A DNA stretch of 64,000 bases from Liolophura sinensis (GCF_032854445.1 NC_088295.1:29818470-29882469), one strand, 5' to 3'; shown: positions 12,230 through 25,936, counted from the stretch's first letter. The notes: generated by a model not told the origin, from the sequence alone. Numbers and translations are program-made.

Positions 12230-13870
12230 TGAGACAGCAAGTCTCGCCGTTCCATGTCCAACCTTTTCCATCCATCCCCTGGTTCATTCACTGCAATCTC
12301 AAATCCCAAAGCAAAGCCCAGCATGACCCAGGAATTTTGTATGTCTTTACGTCATAAAGACAGGACAAATTGTATGAACCCAAAACCTTGAATGCTTGAA
12401 TGGAATTCACCGATTCCTGGAAAGGTAACAAACATCCGGAAACCCCAGAAAATCGGTTATCGAATTGACTATGTACGCTTCTGCTCTTATTACTCATTGG
12501 TTGTATGAGGAACATGCGATTACTTCCGGTATATTTAAACCTTTAAACCAGAAGGCTTTATGCGACTTTGCGTTGGAGAGGAAATTAATATGGTTTTAAT
12601 GCCCGACGGGGTAGAAGACTGTACGGCAAGTCTTTATCCTTTTACAAAGACGAGTTCGGAATAAAAAAACAACAAAAAAACAGCCAAAAAAGAAAAGAAT
12701 CGTACATCTTATTTGTAACTGACTTGGAGTTTTAATTCGTCATCTTATGTACAAAAATAGGTTCTATGGGTCATACAATCGATGTATGGGCGATCCTGTC
12801 TAACATTAACATGTGCCTTATACATGTTCATGTGAACTATTTTAAGGAATGCATCAATGTGAAAATTGCCTGGTATTCGTTTTATTTCTGTGGATATTAA
12901 GCTTGTGGTGCTATCCTATCACTTCAACATATTTATTTGATTTGTTTATTTGACTGGTGTTTTATGCAGTGCTCAAGAATATTTCACTTATACGACGGCT
13001 GCCAGCATTATGGTGGGAGTAAACCGGGCAGTGCCCGGGGGAAACCCACGACCATCTGCAGGTTGCTGACAGACCTTCCCACGTACGGCCGACTAGAACT
13101 CACAGCGACCGCATTGGTGAGAGGCTCCTTGGTCATTACGCTGCACTAGCGCACTAACCAACTGAGCCACACAGGCCCCTCATATCAAAGTGAACTCTAG
13201 CTACTATTAGATTAATGCAGAAATTGCCAAGTGTCTATAGACCTCTCATTGGTCAAAGCATACCATCATAACTTTACATTAACATATCTTGTTTACTCTT
13301 CCAAATATTGGTTTTTTTTTTCTTATTGTCCTATTGTCATAATATTTTCATACAAAATCTCATGAGCTTGTGACCACCAAGAATACAATGTGCATCTATC
13401 CTCTCAGTGTGTTTCCTTCGAGAAAGAGAAAAACAGATTTACTTAACCGGAAATAATATCTTCAACACATCACATCCGGAAGCTCTTTTCAAATCTGTTT
13501 CCTAGCCATGCGTAAATAACTAGGGTAATGCATTCTTAAACATATTAAATCTTGTCTCTCTGGGGAAGGCACCAAGTAGGTCAAATATCATACTGTGATA
13601 AACATTTAAAAGAATCTGTTCTACGTCATTTTTCTTTTATGCTTTCTTTTTATGTGATAATACATATGTTCTACTATAGAGGCAAACAATTTTATCAGCC
13701 GTGACATACTCCCAGATTGCTGTATTGCCAAGCTTAGCTGAGATTTTATCCAAACCTTCATGTATTCTAGAATTCCAAGTAAGGAAATAATTAGCCTCAC
13801 TCAACACGAGTCTTTCTACACTCAGAAAAAAAACAAACAACAGACATCCTATTGTCTGAGTGATGGTAGA
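12230..13870 (+). repeat. Element L, copy 3 (blocks b1, b2, b3), split by a SINE
   Basis: Block b1 about 12230-12650, b2 about 13405-13540 and b3 about 13660-13870 follow the same order as elsewhere. A V-type SINE sits inside the b1-b2 spacer at 12931-13179 on the opposite strand, so the SINE inserted after the L copy. Block b4 is missing, either by truncation or by decay. The function and class of L are unknown. Confidence 0.55.
12931..13179 (-). mobile_element. V-type SINE, internally deleted
   Basis: Read on the minus strand it runs from a tRNA-like head (GGCTCAGTTGGTTAGTGCGC) through box B-like GTGAGTTC and a central region resembling the V domain, to a tail pairing TATAAGTG with ATTCTTGAG and an ATTT-rich end. 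About 24 bases after box B are missing compared with the copy at 20191-20460. It interrupts element L copy 3. Confidence 0.8.
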
Positions 13871-15274
13871 ATGGATTCAGTTGTTATAACATAATACTGT
13901 GTTATAACACAATATTCTGTTAGTCTAATAGAGCCTTTATGTTGAATAAATAGAATACATGTGTTATATTTCTTAACAGTGTGTGTTCCGCCATTTTGTG
14001 TCAGCTGGCAATGTCTGAAGCCGGTTTATTAGATTGGCCTGATATGCTTTTACCCAGCTAGAGATGACACATTTTATTGTGACAATCTATACTTATTACT
14101 GGCACGAGAGGGCAAGCACATGTAGGGCACGACTCAAAAAGAGAAAAACTTCCCACCCTCCAAGTTAAGCATCTTCATAAATCAGAAAGTAAAACTTATG
14201 AAGGGCCTCTTGTCGTTTGCTGTTTGGCTTATATTTAGTATTCAGTCCCCAGTTTCAGCAGAATTAGCTATCCAGCAACTCACTGAAACTTATAACTCCA
14301 TCCCTTGTTTCGTTTTTCTCGCACATCCAACGAGGTGCCACATTTGTTAATTTCAGTCTTAAAGGGCAGCCGGTTAATTATAGTCAAAGGTACACATACC
14401 TGTAAACACTAGGCCTTTTTTTTCTTGCAAAGAAGAACTTATTCGCTCTCGAAATATGCTGACGATATTCGAAGTGTTGTTGCAGACACACAAGGCGGAT
14501 TTTTCCGTTGATCGTCGTCAGTAGGCTATGTCATTTAACCTAGTAAACCATGCGACACAAAAAAAAAAATGTTTGATACAAGTGAATTTTGGGGCGGACA
14601 AACTTACCTGCAAAATACGCCGTCGCCGGCGTGGATACACTAAGCATTTTTTTTAGAAATTCACAAATTGTACGAGCGAAAACATCCGTTTAGTGTGTCC
14701 CCGGCTTGAAGGCAGAGCATCTACCGATACTTCGCTGAGCTACTGTATCAGGCTGCCATACGTTGGCTAGATGGCCATCACGACAAATACGCTCACAAAG
14801 TGATAATTTTACTTTTTCGGTTGCGGCTGTAAGCCATATAGTATATGCGGGAAAGTGCGGGCTAATCGTTTTCTTCGTAAGCGTAGTGAAAATAGGCTGA
14901 TATTCATACTGATATTGCTTATTTTAATTTTCCACCACCATCTGTGTTTTGTTGGTATTTTGGTTGGGTGACTTATTTGTGCGATTTATTAGAAGACTTG
15001 AGAATCTTTTATTAATAATACAACACAGTCTTTAATTAACATTGTTTGCTTCCCAAACCGCGAAGATAACGTCAAACGCTATCATGCTTTGGTGTGGTAA
15101 CGATGTGTACTTACAATCTACAAGTAACCACAAGCTTCTACTGGAACTATACTAGTTGAAAATACCAAGATGTCGCGCATTCATGATTTCTTTAAAGAAC
15201 ATGGCATCCATACAAAGACCAATATACACTAACTGTCTCTCATACACAAATAATGGAACATGGAACGGAATTTT
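13871..15274. other. No recognised feature
   Basis: Mixed composition with no ORF of note. Nothing assignable was seen before the SINE fragments at 15.3 kb. Confidence 0.45.
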
Positions 15275-15362
15275 ATTTCACTTATTTGTTTAATTAGTAT
15301 TTTACGCCCTACTCAATAATATTTCTCTTGTACGACGCGGATTGGGAGGAAACCGGAAAAAT
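15275..15362 (-). mobile_element. V-type SINE 3' end fragment
   Basis: The sequence ATTTTACGCC, then CTCAATAATATTTC and TGGGAGGAAACCGG, matches only the tail and end of the V region, in reverse orientation. It lies 150 bases from the next V-type SINE. The head is absent. Confidence 0.6.
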
Positions 15363-15508
15363 GGAACAAATCTATGCTGAGTTATGCTGAGTGCTTTTTA
15401 CAGATTTTTCTTTGAAGTGAGAACATTGTGACATTCTTTGGGAATCTTGTCATGTAGGCATATTTATATAATCAATCCAGGTATAGCTAATACATTCATC
15501 AAAGATAT

Positions 15509-15753
15509 GTATTTATTTCAGTCCAAGAATATTACACTTATACGACGGCGGCCAGCATTATGGGGGGAGGAAACCGGGCAGAACCCGGAGGAAACCCACG
15601 ACCATCCACAGCTTGCTGGCAGACCTTACCACATACGGCCGGAGAGGGAGCCAGCAAGAGCTGGACTTACACTCACAGCGACCGCATTAGTGAGAAGCTC
15701 CTGGGTTACTGCGCCGCGCTGGTGTGCAAACCTCCGCGGCCACTGGAGGCCCC
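15509..15753 (-). mobile_element. V-type SINE flanked by an 11-bp target-site duplication
   Basis: Head, box B region and V region are present in reverse orientation, although the head is altered near its outer end (box A lost) and the tail lacks the TTTTACGCC motif. Flanks ATCAAAGATAT (15498-15508) and ATCAAAGACAT (15754-15764) match at 10 of 11 bases, as expected of target-primed integration. The ORFs at 15438-15833 are translations of this element. Confidence 0.8.
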
Positions 15754-17504
15754 ATCAAAGACATATACATGATAGACAGGCTATTGCTCCATGCTTCAAA
15801 ATAACGACTCTTCGACCCTTGCACAAATTTTGATAAATCTCACAAGAATATTTGATAAATGGGAGACATGAGCTATACAATGGAGGTTAGTTATGTTCAA
15901 TTTAGTAAGGCATTATCAGTCAACATGGTTCAAGGGAAAGGGTTTGAACTAATGAAATAATTAAGCAGTTCAGGCCTGTGTGTTTTGAGATGATTCTCCA
16001 GCAGCTCAAAGTTGGCGTCTAAGCCATTTCAAAATTTCCCTAATTTTTGTCATTATCGACTGATCATTTCATAATGATCAAACATTTCTCTAATGGTATG
16101 CAAAAGCTAAAGGCATAATTGTTTTGGGTTCTGCACGGCAAAATTTAAAGAAAACGGATGTGTATTTCCGTTTGTTGTGACAATCAAATACACAAGCTAC
16201 TCCCCTTGATTGACACACACTTTGTTATACGCCTGCTGCTAAGTTACTTAGGTCTGTCCTACTTACTTATAGGCTCGATGTATAAAATCACTATATTCCA
16301 GCCACAAAAAATAATTATGAAAATCCATTTAATTTAATATTCTGCATACGTTTAGCCTAAATATGTCCTGTCGTAGACAAGAGCGGGACGACTATCACAG
16401 TCTATTAGGCGAGGCTCCAGGGGCCGCCAAGCCCCGGAAGCTCCGGGATATTAGATTGCTGGAAAGAGAATCTGAGTGATTTCGAAGTGTTTTGAATGCA
16501 GATTTGGCCAATATGTAAACATTCATTCTCACGTTTAAAAAAAAAAACAAACAGAAAACCACTCAAGTTCAGCTTAGGTGGGGTTGAAAACAGGCTGTCC
16601 CTGAATATATAGTACTGTAAGCACTGTATATTGTTACAGTAAATCATGTTGTAGATATTTTACACCATTTTCCAGCGCAATTCTGCACGTATGTGGTGTA
16701 AATTTACTCTCGTCGATGTGTGTTTACAGCATTGTCTTTAAAACTGTAGCGGTTTGATCATTTACAGTGCACTTTGTTGCAAATGTACACTGGTTTTCTT
16801 GGTAGATCACAGTTTTCCACCGGGAACAAAATGGAAAGGTTCACATAACAGAACATGTCTAAGTAGGCCTATATACTATTTAGTACACTGGTGCGAAATT
16901 GAAATCTTGGTCTATATAGGCTACATCAAATATGTGTGGGATAAATGTTAATAGCTAGGCTAACATAGCCTAAAATATTTTTTCCGTTGACTTGAACGGA
17001 ACATTTTGCGCCCGCACCACCCGCACCCCCAGCCTACGCCCCTATTGTTCCTGGTGCTGTGGTGACAAACTGACGGTGGGTTAGGCTAACTGGGAAGTGC
17101 GATCATTACAAAATAAAGATTTACTTACAATTTAACAAGGTAAACCTGTATATTTTGATTTACTGATTCATAACCACAGGGGGGGGGGGTATTCCCAGAA
17201 GCTATAGACACAAAAGACACCTGGTGGCCGGGCCAGTCTCCGCCTGCCTTTAGCTGCTTTTTAGTTATTTTCTAATCGGTAAGAATACATGGTGTATTGA
17301 TTCGTTGTTAACCTTGATTATGGGGCTCTGTAAGTAAGCAACTTTATTTACTAAGTACCATGGTGGACAACAAGTCGTAATGAAATGTGAAAGCAGAAAA
17401 AAAAACGTAGGAATTTTAGTTGCCTTACTTGTGATATGCTAGCTGAAGATTACTTATCTTCGCCATACATACGCATTCAACTTCCGCAAACTCATGCGAA
17501 AATC
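15754..17504. other. Unassigned, with two GC-rich islets
   Basis: Bases about 16410-16450 (GGCTCCAGGGGCCGCC) and 17009-17042 (rich in CCCGCACC) are strikingly GC-rich in otherwise AT-rich DNA. They could be parts of an old transposon. A G11 run lies at 17179-17189. No credible ORF. Confidence 0.3.
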
Positions 17505-17625
17505 TGTGTGAAGGTTTGTCCGTTTCCCGTCGAAGGTTAGTGGTTAACTCTCACTGCATCCTTTCATAATAGTGAAATATTCTATAGTATGGCGTATAGA
17601 ACACCGATAAATGAATCAGTCGGTC
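17505..17625 (+). mobile_element. Decayed V-type SINE tail
   Basis: The stretch AGTGAAATATTCTATAGTAT followed by GGCGTATAGAACACC resembles the family tail, with a poor match upstream (GTTTCCCGTCG). The upstream limit is uncertain. Confidence 0.35.
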
Positions 17626-19124
17626 GTGCTAGCATTTAAGTTTCTGACACAACATCTTCAAACCAAAAATCGCAATGTCTTCACACATGCTAATGGTGCA
17701 AGGACTAAGAAAGGACGTCAGACCACAACCCCAAATCTGACTTTTCTAAGCTGTCTTCTGTTTTCATTCTGCGACTATTTTTCATCAAGACGTGTTCATT
17801 AAGTATAAGGGCGAATTTTGTCAATCTAAATGACTGGAAAATACCAATAATCTGATAAAGTCAGTCTATTCTATATGCGCTCAATGACTTCATGTCATTA
17901 AAAATACAATTACAGATCGATATGAATGGGTATTTGGATCGGTATAGAATAAACATGTAGTCAGGGTGGAGAAGGCAGAAAAGACGCGATGAATAAGCCG
18001 TCGGAGAGATTTATTAACAGGTGTAGCACTGAATTGGTATTACTGCAAAAACGACAACGATGTGTACATGTTTCTGAGTTAAATACCTTGGCGTGTGGAA
18101 AACAATAACTGAATAAAGAAATATTTGGGTGGAGATTGGACCTTATCTAAGAAGAAGAACCTTTTGTTCTGCTATCGACTTCATTATAAGTGTCTGCTTG
18201 GTTTTGCTAAACCCAAGATAATATCAACTGATACAGTATTGTGCAGTTACAGTTTCATAATATTCAATTACATACTGGACAAGGACGTACAAACATGTTT
18301 AAGGAGAGACATGCTTAACGTAAGTCGGTTATATTCACAACTCACTTGTATATTCGCAATCCATACAACAGATCAAAGCAGAAGCAAAGAAACCATCCCT
18401 ACATATGGAACAGTAAGAGCGAATGTATGGCATGTTCAAAACTTTGTTCGAATTAAACAAGCAAGCTCAAGATAAAGAGTCTTGGTTTACCTCCAACTCA
18501 TAATTTACAAACCGGAAATAACAGAGATTAAAATTATAATTAGATCTTCTGTTGTGCGCATTTTTAACTCACTAGGACTGTCAACGCTGTATGTTTAAAC
18601 TGAACTATTAGTAAATCTTACAGCATAATCTCTACTTTCTTAAGGTAGTGTGACATCGAGATTTTTCAGATGAAGATATAAAAATATACACAAGTATAGG
18701 CTTTTCTTTCATCACGTATAGCAAGGACGGAGGTTAATCATGTGTTGTTCGTTAATCAGCTCAAGAAAGGTCCGTCTTATTAATTAACATAGCTTATTTC
18801 TGAAGAATTGTTGTCGATTGTCAATTACTTATATGGTTACTGTTATGTAAAATGACGTTCGAGTCAGTACAGTGAATAGCGAATCTTTACATCGTACAAA
18901 GTTATAATATTCGGCGAATCGTGAAAACTACAGATAACAATAAATATAAACTGCAGTTAAAAGATAAACGTCAAAGTAATGCAAAATGCCTCTCTTTTCA
19001 TCATCTTTTGTTCGTTAATTTCACTGTATTGAATTTCAATGTCAAAGTGGAAATACGGGAATATTGGGTGAATCTCAGTTTAAGCTTTACTCAAGTGGTG
19101 TTCAAATAAGTATGTATGTTTGCG

Positions 19125-19375
19125 ATTTTATTTCGTACTTAACAATTTTTCAGTCACATGACGATGAGCCATTATGTGTGTGCACATAAAATGTGTCTTC
19201 TTGTTGCCAGATAAGTGCAGGTGGCCGACACAGTCACAGTATACTAAGACCGAGCAATCCAGTCCTGTGTTCTTGCTCTAATCTCTATCTAACAAATGCC
19301 ATTTTTACCAAGTCTTTGTTTTGAACCAACGGGGGTTTAATCGCAGGTCTCCACATTTCGATTGTTTTCAAGAGG
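19125..19375 (-). mobile_element. tRNA-derived SINE, second family
   Basis: In reverse orientation it starts with the tail CGTACTTAACAATTTTTCAG and TCACATGACGATGAG, has TGTGTCTTCTTGTTGCCAG and AGTATACTAAGACCGAGCAA in the body, and ends in a weak head (GGTTTAATCGCAGGTCTCC). The last CCCCAAG part of the tail is degraded. Confidence 0.65.
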
Positions 19376-20190
19376 AACCATTACTTAAAATGTTGCTTTT
19401 AAACTAAGATTCTGTTATATTTTGGATTTTCCTACTACATGCTACGTTGAACGTCAATGGGTCTAACATCGGAGAGGCTCTCTTCAGAACTTATTCGCGT
19501 GACGACTCGCGTCACAAAACCCCACTTTGGAGGAAACCATTTCAAAATAGGGTTATCACAAGTGTTCATGCCACAAATTCATAAACGCAGACGACCACAA
19601 CAACCTCATTGCGTTGCACCTCATTGCGTTACACCTCTGCTTTATGTGCGTGTGTTGTCCATTCCAGGTATGGACGGCGGGTGAAAAGATTGCAGCGAAC
19701 GGGGGAGGAAGGTTGTGCAATTTGCCCTGCGCTTGCGTCATTTTCGTGCCAAATAAATATGTAAAAGTTTAAAGTAGGTATCATGAAACAGAAATAATAA
19801 CTTTATCGAGTCATTGTTGCTGATTTGAGACTTTTTCAATTTGGGCTCCTCAAGTACTTCAGGCGCCCATAAGTGCGAACAAAAATGTCCTTTATTAGTG
19901 AAGTGTATTGCCGACAATGATATCACCTCTATGTAATCTATAAAATCAAACTTTGAGATATATAAGTGACGATAAACAGTCTAGTGTACTAATCACAGGA
20001 AGGGACCGGCCTAAGCTTGACTTGTAAACAAACAAGCTACAAGATACATGTACTGACTGATATCAGATACAAATGGATAGTAATAGTGATAGGTGAGTTG
20101 GTCAAATCAGCATTATACATTTTGGAATCAGAAACCTATTAATCTGGTCATTTAATTTTGGAGTCAATTTTTTCAATCAATATGATAAGA

Positions 20191-20460
20191 TTTTCTTTTT
20201 TTTTTTTGATGGATGTTTTACGCCGTACTCAAGAATATTTCACTTATACGACGGCGGCCAGCATTATGGTGGGTGGAAACCGGGCAGAGTCCGGGGGAAA
20301 CCCACGACCATCCGCAGGTAGCTGAGGACCTTCCCACATACGGCCGGAGAGAAAGCCATCATGAGCTGGACTTGAACTCACAGCGACCGCATTGGTGAGA
20401 GACTCCTGGGTCATTACGCTGCGCTAGCGCGCTAATCAACTGAGCCACGGAGGCCCCAAC
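20191..20460 (-). mobile_element. Full-length V-type SINE with target-site duplication
   Basis: This is the best-preserved copy. On the minus strand it has box A (TGGCTCAGTTGATTAGC, 20447-20431) and box B (GTGAGTTCAAG, about 20380-20369), marking an internal RNA polymerase III promoter derived from a tRNA. The V-like central region (CGTGGGTTTCCCCC) follows, then the hairpin tail and a poly-A end (T run at 20196-20207 on the plus strand). ATGATAAGA at 20182-20190 is repeated at 20461-20469. Such elements move using reverse transcriptase from a partner LINE. Confidence 0.9.
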
Positions 20461-20699
20461 ATGATAAGACAGCCAGTGTGAAAAAATATGCCTTTATCGG
20501 CACGACATTCGTTTTCTCCAGCTATTAGGCACGTAAAGGACTTAAATAACGTGCCATTATTATTTTAACTCCTGCACACTACTCGTGACTATTGTGCCCA
20601 GCTTCCGGGTCACACAGAAGTATCTCTTACCAAATACATCAGCAGAGACACAAGCTTTTGTTTGGCAAACACGGTTGAGTTTTATACTGGTAAAACATT

Positions 20700-20900
20700 A
20701 ATAGGAAAGATCACAGCACCAAGAGTAAAACTAGAAGACAAAGTACAGTGTGATTCACATGTATTTGGCAAATGGTCACACGTAACCGGTGAAATCCAAC
20801 CTCTTGTTTCCAGGAGAATTTCAGCAAAACTTTCACCTTAACGATTTTCTTCACTCTTATATATAACAGATAACGTAATTTGCTGAACAGTATTGCCGTC
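20700..20900 (+). repeat. Repeat H copy, upstream of element L copy 4
   Basis: It shares with 43085-43255 and 23762-23890 the run GGTCACACGTAACC, then a GTGAAATCC motif and CTCTTGT or a variant. It directly precedes block b3 of element L, as the fragment at 1-60 precedes copy 1, so H could be the left part of L. Confidence 0.5.
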
Positions 20901-20929
20901 TTGTTGCATTTCATTTAGTCATACCCTTT

Positions 20930-21745
20930 GCCATTGCGTAATAGGAAACAGCTTATGCATCACACAACGATTGCTAAGCAACCATTCAGAAAGCCACTGT
21001 AGCATTCTTTGTTCATTCTCGTCGTACACTTTCTTTGTGTGAAAGAAACACAGCCGCCGTGATGTGTTCTCAGCGTGTAACAATTCCAAGCTAAGCTGAG
21101 ATTTTCTCAAGACAATTCACGACTTCTTGAATTTTGTGTCGAATACCTCATTAAATTCATTGGTTTCACGTCGCACAAAATTAGGTTAATTCATTTTACG
21201 TGAAACAGAGATAAGACAATGGTAAGAAAGAAAAGTGTGTAAGTAATCTCTTGGCTGCTTGGTAATTTGTTGGCAATTTTCCTTGCATAATATTTATGAT
21301 TAACGCTCAGGTGATAGTAGCATATTTATTTGTTTATAACACTTTCACACCACTTTCAGCGTGAGGTTCAATTAAACAACAGTTAAGTTTCTCCTACTAT
21401 TGCGATAGGATAACGTGCTGGCACAGTTTAGTCTGAGAGATTTGTCAACGACCTCGTGATCTGGTCTGGCGGAAGTTGTGTTGAATCGATCATTAGGGAG
21501 CTTTCCATCGCCATTTCTGTCTCACCGTCTGGGCTTCTATATTGTCTGAGCTGGTACGAATCCCAAGACTGTTGCTTGAAAAAATTAAAGGTAACTAATA
21601 TTCTGTGTGAGTGCCCCATTAAATTGTGGGATATGCCTGGATTTAATCTGCCTGATGTCAGGCTCTCGATGTCACAGTAATTGTCACCTTGAGTTTACTC
21701 AATCTGAATTTGTCCGTCAAAATAGTGAGCCATGGACATTTAGTT
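20930..21745 (+). repeat. Element L, copy 4 (blocks b3, b4), most compact
   Basis: Block b3 about 20930-21300 (core AGCCGCCGTGATGTGTTC at 21052) is followed after about 120 bases by b4 at 21420-21745. Compared with copy 1 the b3-b4 spacer is nearly 900 bases shorter, so this copy may best reflect the ancestral arrangement. A shorter repeat (H) lies immediately upstream. Short ORFs over b4 (21456-21680, 21607-21867) are not supported by the other copies. Confidence 0.6.
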
Positions 21746-23761
21746 ATGAATTCAGGTCCATGTATCGAAACCTATTACGGCCATCGCTATGTCGCGCCGT
21801 CGAGCTACGCGACAGCTTGTCAAGGCAACATCCTGTCTCTGTTCTCTGTCGTCCTTCATTTGATTAAGAGAACCGCGCTATTTTATGAATAAAATATCAT
21901 TTAGTCGTGTTGCCGCAAGTACCAAGCTGAGAGCAACAAGCAGAGAACCACGCAAATTTAGCTTTACAATAGCGTGGTTTTTCTAATTTTAATACACCCA
22001 TATAGAACACTTAAAATGTTGTCGCCCTGTCATTCTGCCGAATATAAAGAGTAATATGTTCAATATCGCCTCCCGGTAACACATTTACGCATGACCGGGA
22101 GTTCCACCAACTATTCATTTTTGCAATTTTGCCAGAGACAATTTCCGTTTATTTTAAGTTTAAAATGTCGTTCTTGTGTGTTTTTTGGCCACAATACACC
22201 AACGCGCCAAAGCAACACTTTAACTTTATGTTAATGTTATCATGGCGTGCTGACCAACACGCTACATTTAAACGAAAATGCCTTCCCCTTAACGGTTTGA
22301 GTCTGTGGTGAGAAAGTTTGGCTTTTGTATTTTTTCATCCATATTGATTTTCATTTCATTTAATTACCACTCATTTGTTATAAGTAAATTTGTTGCGTTA
22401 TCGTCCCAACAAGATGTGAACTAAAATCCAGACAGAGGATCTCTGACAAATATGTTGACAAACAATAGAATAAAGAGTGTTAAAGTATACCACATGTGGG
22501 AAGGAGAAATGACTATAATGTACAAATGTCCTTTTGTGACTTAGACAACTTTTATGTCATACAGTACTATTTTCTACAGAGCTCGTGGCTTTAGAAATAC
22601 CATCTTTTTCTATTAATTTTGCAACAACTGCACTAATCGTTTCTGTCTTATCGAGGATTTATATATTTAAACCCAAAAGATAGCAAACGACAATTTGATT
22701 AAACGATAAAAATGCGTTACGTTGTGTTATAAAAAGTGTCTGAAAATGTGAGCAAACCATTTAACAGAGATACGCTGTAAGAAATACATTCCTCAGACCA
22801 TATCTGAGAGTGAACAATACGGGGATGTAGACTTTATGTATAGAAGGAAAAATGCACGATCAGACTATGTCAAGCCCTTTGCGCACCTCAGCGATCCATA
22901 ATCACCAGTGTCTTATTAAAAGGCCTTTAACTGCTTAGGATGAGGCTTTAAGCTAGACAGTGTCCGTAATAGCAAGCTACCGTGCGTTAGATGCTGTCAC
23001 AGTGTGCTTTATTTTAATAACAAAATGGGTCAAACTACTTACGCCGAAGTCTGTGTTTACGTTGCCTTGACATTTAAACTCTGTGGTCTTTTTTGTCAAT
23101 TTCACTATATAATGAATACTATGCAAGTGCACACAAACATTATAGGCAGCACGAGGGCCGCCATGTTATACACATAAGGTTTTAGTTTTAGAATGGTGCA
23201 ACTCCAGTCATGGTTGCAAACCGCAAGCTTCTAATGACACAGTTACTTTTTTATAAGTAAAAAAGTGTAGTTTTTAATTATTTGTTCCAGATACCTGTTT
23301 AGACTGGATACTGGCAAGGCCATCATACAAAGATCAAAAAAAAAAAAAAAAGAAAAGAAAAAAAGAAACATCAAACGCTTGGCCGCTACGTGTTATCCCC
23401 AGAAAACACGAAGGAAAAAAAAAGTACATCAAAGGAAAGTCGTGTTATTCGTGGTCTTTGGCTTATTTTAGGGTACGCCATTGTTCAACAGGCTGACCAT
23501 AAAGCCTTAGAATCGTGATATCCTTTAGATATTACATATTAGCATAATTAGTTTCACGAACCTTCTTCAAAGGCACAAAGCTTATTACTTGAGTAAACAT
23601 AGTGAAGTATATCCCTGGATTCTTAAAGACCACAATTGTCAAGTAAGCAGTAGTTATTGATTGTATTACAGTTACAGAAACTCCTAAAAAATTGGTACGA
23701 TTCAGTAGAGACCTATAGTCAACAGCTCTAACTGAGCGGTAGATATGCTGATACATAAGAC

Positions 23762-23890
23762 ATGTATAGTAAAACCAGTGATACTTGGCAAAAGATTACA
23801 CGTGACCACTAAAATCTAATCTCTTGTCAATTTAGCTGTTGCGGTTTTATTCTAAATGTTTACGTAAAAGCTTTAATACATGTAGAAGCA
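23762..23890 (+). repeat. Repeat H copy, solitary
   Basis: It carries AGTAAAACCAG, then ATTACACGTGACC, then CTCTTGTCAATTTA and TTTTATTCTAA, matching in order the copies at 43.1 and 43.5 kb. No L block follows within several kilobases. Confidence 0.5.
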
Positions 23891-25908
23891 ACTAGAACGC
23901 CCATATACATACACGGAGATTACGGAGATGTAGGTAAAAAAACAGTAATGCTTATTAGCAGTGATGCTTATTAATGTGAATTTCTTGAATTATCAACAAT
24001 TACGCCAAATACACTAAATGGCCAATACTTATAATCTTATAATATCACTTTATATCAAATGTTCACTGTTATCACGCCAGAAATAAAACATAATGCGGAT
24101 AACATTGCTGAGCCATCGGAAAGTGATCAGTCTTCAGAAAGATGCAGAATGTATTTCTGGCTCTGTAGGGTAACCTGTGGGGAAATGATGGCTAACAGAT
24201 GTTATAAAAGCCGCTAAATGGTCATCGCCTGTACCGCCATGTGCTCTCCTGCAATTCATTTTGACTCTCCCGTAATTTAATGGAGCTGTTAGGAAAACTT
24301 GAGCAGAGAATATTAATACAATCGCCCTTCTGCGGGCCATGACGTTAACACCGCCCATCATTCAACAATAACTGGATAAGAATCTGTTCAGCAGAAACGT
24401 GGCGTTAATCGAGGCACAAGGCGATTACATATGGAGAAATGCATAGTACTTTACCTATGAAAAGTCTTAAAATACAGATCTATGCCTCGAAACTGACATT
24501 CGTTTGCCAGCCGTCAATAAATAAGGACGTTCCAGGTCAATAATCGACAAGCCAGAAACACTTCACAAATATATTAGCGGATAAAGTCCAAAGTGCAATA
24601 GTCACTATGCAAGGTGCGGCCTCAGAGTGCTTTCTCGTTGGAACTCGATGCCGAGTTTTCTTCCTGACAGACACAGTATACTGACACCAGAATTTTTCTC
24701 TTATATTTAGCATTGAGGCTGGCGATGTAATATCTGTGTACACCTTTGGTCATTTTTCTGTTTTGTAAGTCACAGTGGAATTGCAAGGTGGGGAATCGGC
24801 AAAAGAGACGTAGGATAACATAATGCAACTTCTAAAAATCCAGGAGAATTCTAAAAATTCTAAAAACGGTGTTCATAAAAGTGTCATGGCCATAGAAACG
24901 ATGGTTACAGAATAATAGCCCAAGGGAACACTCTCAATCAAAAATGATTTTTGAAATGGCTATGTTTTAATTTACAACATACATATCGAGGTTAACGAGA
25001 AAAATATTTTTATTTATGTGGTACTCTAAGCTGTCAAAGTTTCGCTTTGATTGGCTCTTGGCTTCATATGTAAAACACGTGAAAGATATTATTTTTGGCA
25101 CGTTTAAAATCCGTATTTTTGTTGATGTTAGGAAGCTGTTGATGTTAGCTGTTCAAAAGACGATCCAATAGTTTATCTTTGTTTTATTGAAAATATACTG
25201 TTACATGTGTAAACAATAAATGTACAGGCCTACTTATATGAAAAAAAAATTACAAAAACTTGGAAGCGATAGTTTTTACAGCCATTTTAATACCGCAACT
25301 GTACCGAAATCTTACGTAAATATTCCCTGCAGGTACGGTCATGTTTGTTAACATGTGCCAGGAGTGAAATAAAACGTAAATACACAGAATTATTCTCACT
25401 GGCTTCAGACCTGCTATTTAAATGACCGTTACCTTGTTCAAAAATAAAAATGCAAATATCTGGTAGGTGTCAGAAATATTCAGAAATGACGTCATCGATG
25501 AACATAGTGGGAACGAGAGGGAAGCTCTCCCCCCAGAACAAAGTTGTTTTGACAGCTATCACAGTTGACGTCCCAACAGAAAGTTATTTAATATGCGGAC
25601 TGACTGCTGTTGCGGTACGAAAAGTGTAGTTCTTGCTCCCCAAGAAAAAGCCGAGAAGCTTTATTTCCACTTTTATATGTACAAGTCCAGGCGACACCAT
25701 ATAATAATAATATTAAGAAATGCATCCTTTATCAAGGGAAAGGCAAACCGCTGCATGACATTCAAATGCTGGAACAAGATGTCTATACTGGTGTAAAGAT
25801 GACAAAAATAAATGTAAACGGCCCATGCATGTGAAGATTGACTAAACTTATTGTTTCACATAGAACGGGTCGCTTCACACAAAGTGCTGCTCAAACTTTG
25901 AGTTCATG

Positions 25909-25936
25909 TTTTTTTTTTTTTTGGGGGGGGGGGGGG
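25909..25936. repeat. T14-G14 double homopolymer
   Basis: Fourteen T are followed directly by fourteen G. A complementary arrangement, C13 then A9, lies at 42566-42587. Run lengths in such tracts are often misassembled. Confidence 0.9.

Noticed and set aside
15438-15833. 131-codon ORF
   Set aside because: It is read through a V-type SINE; the Gly/Pro-rich part corresponds to the SINE V region.
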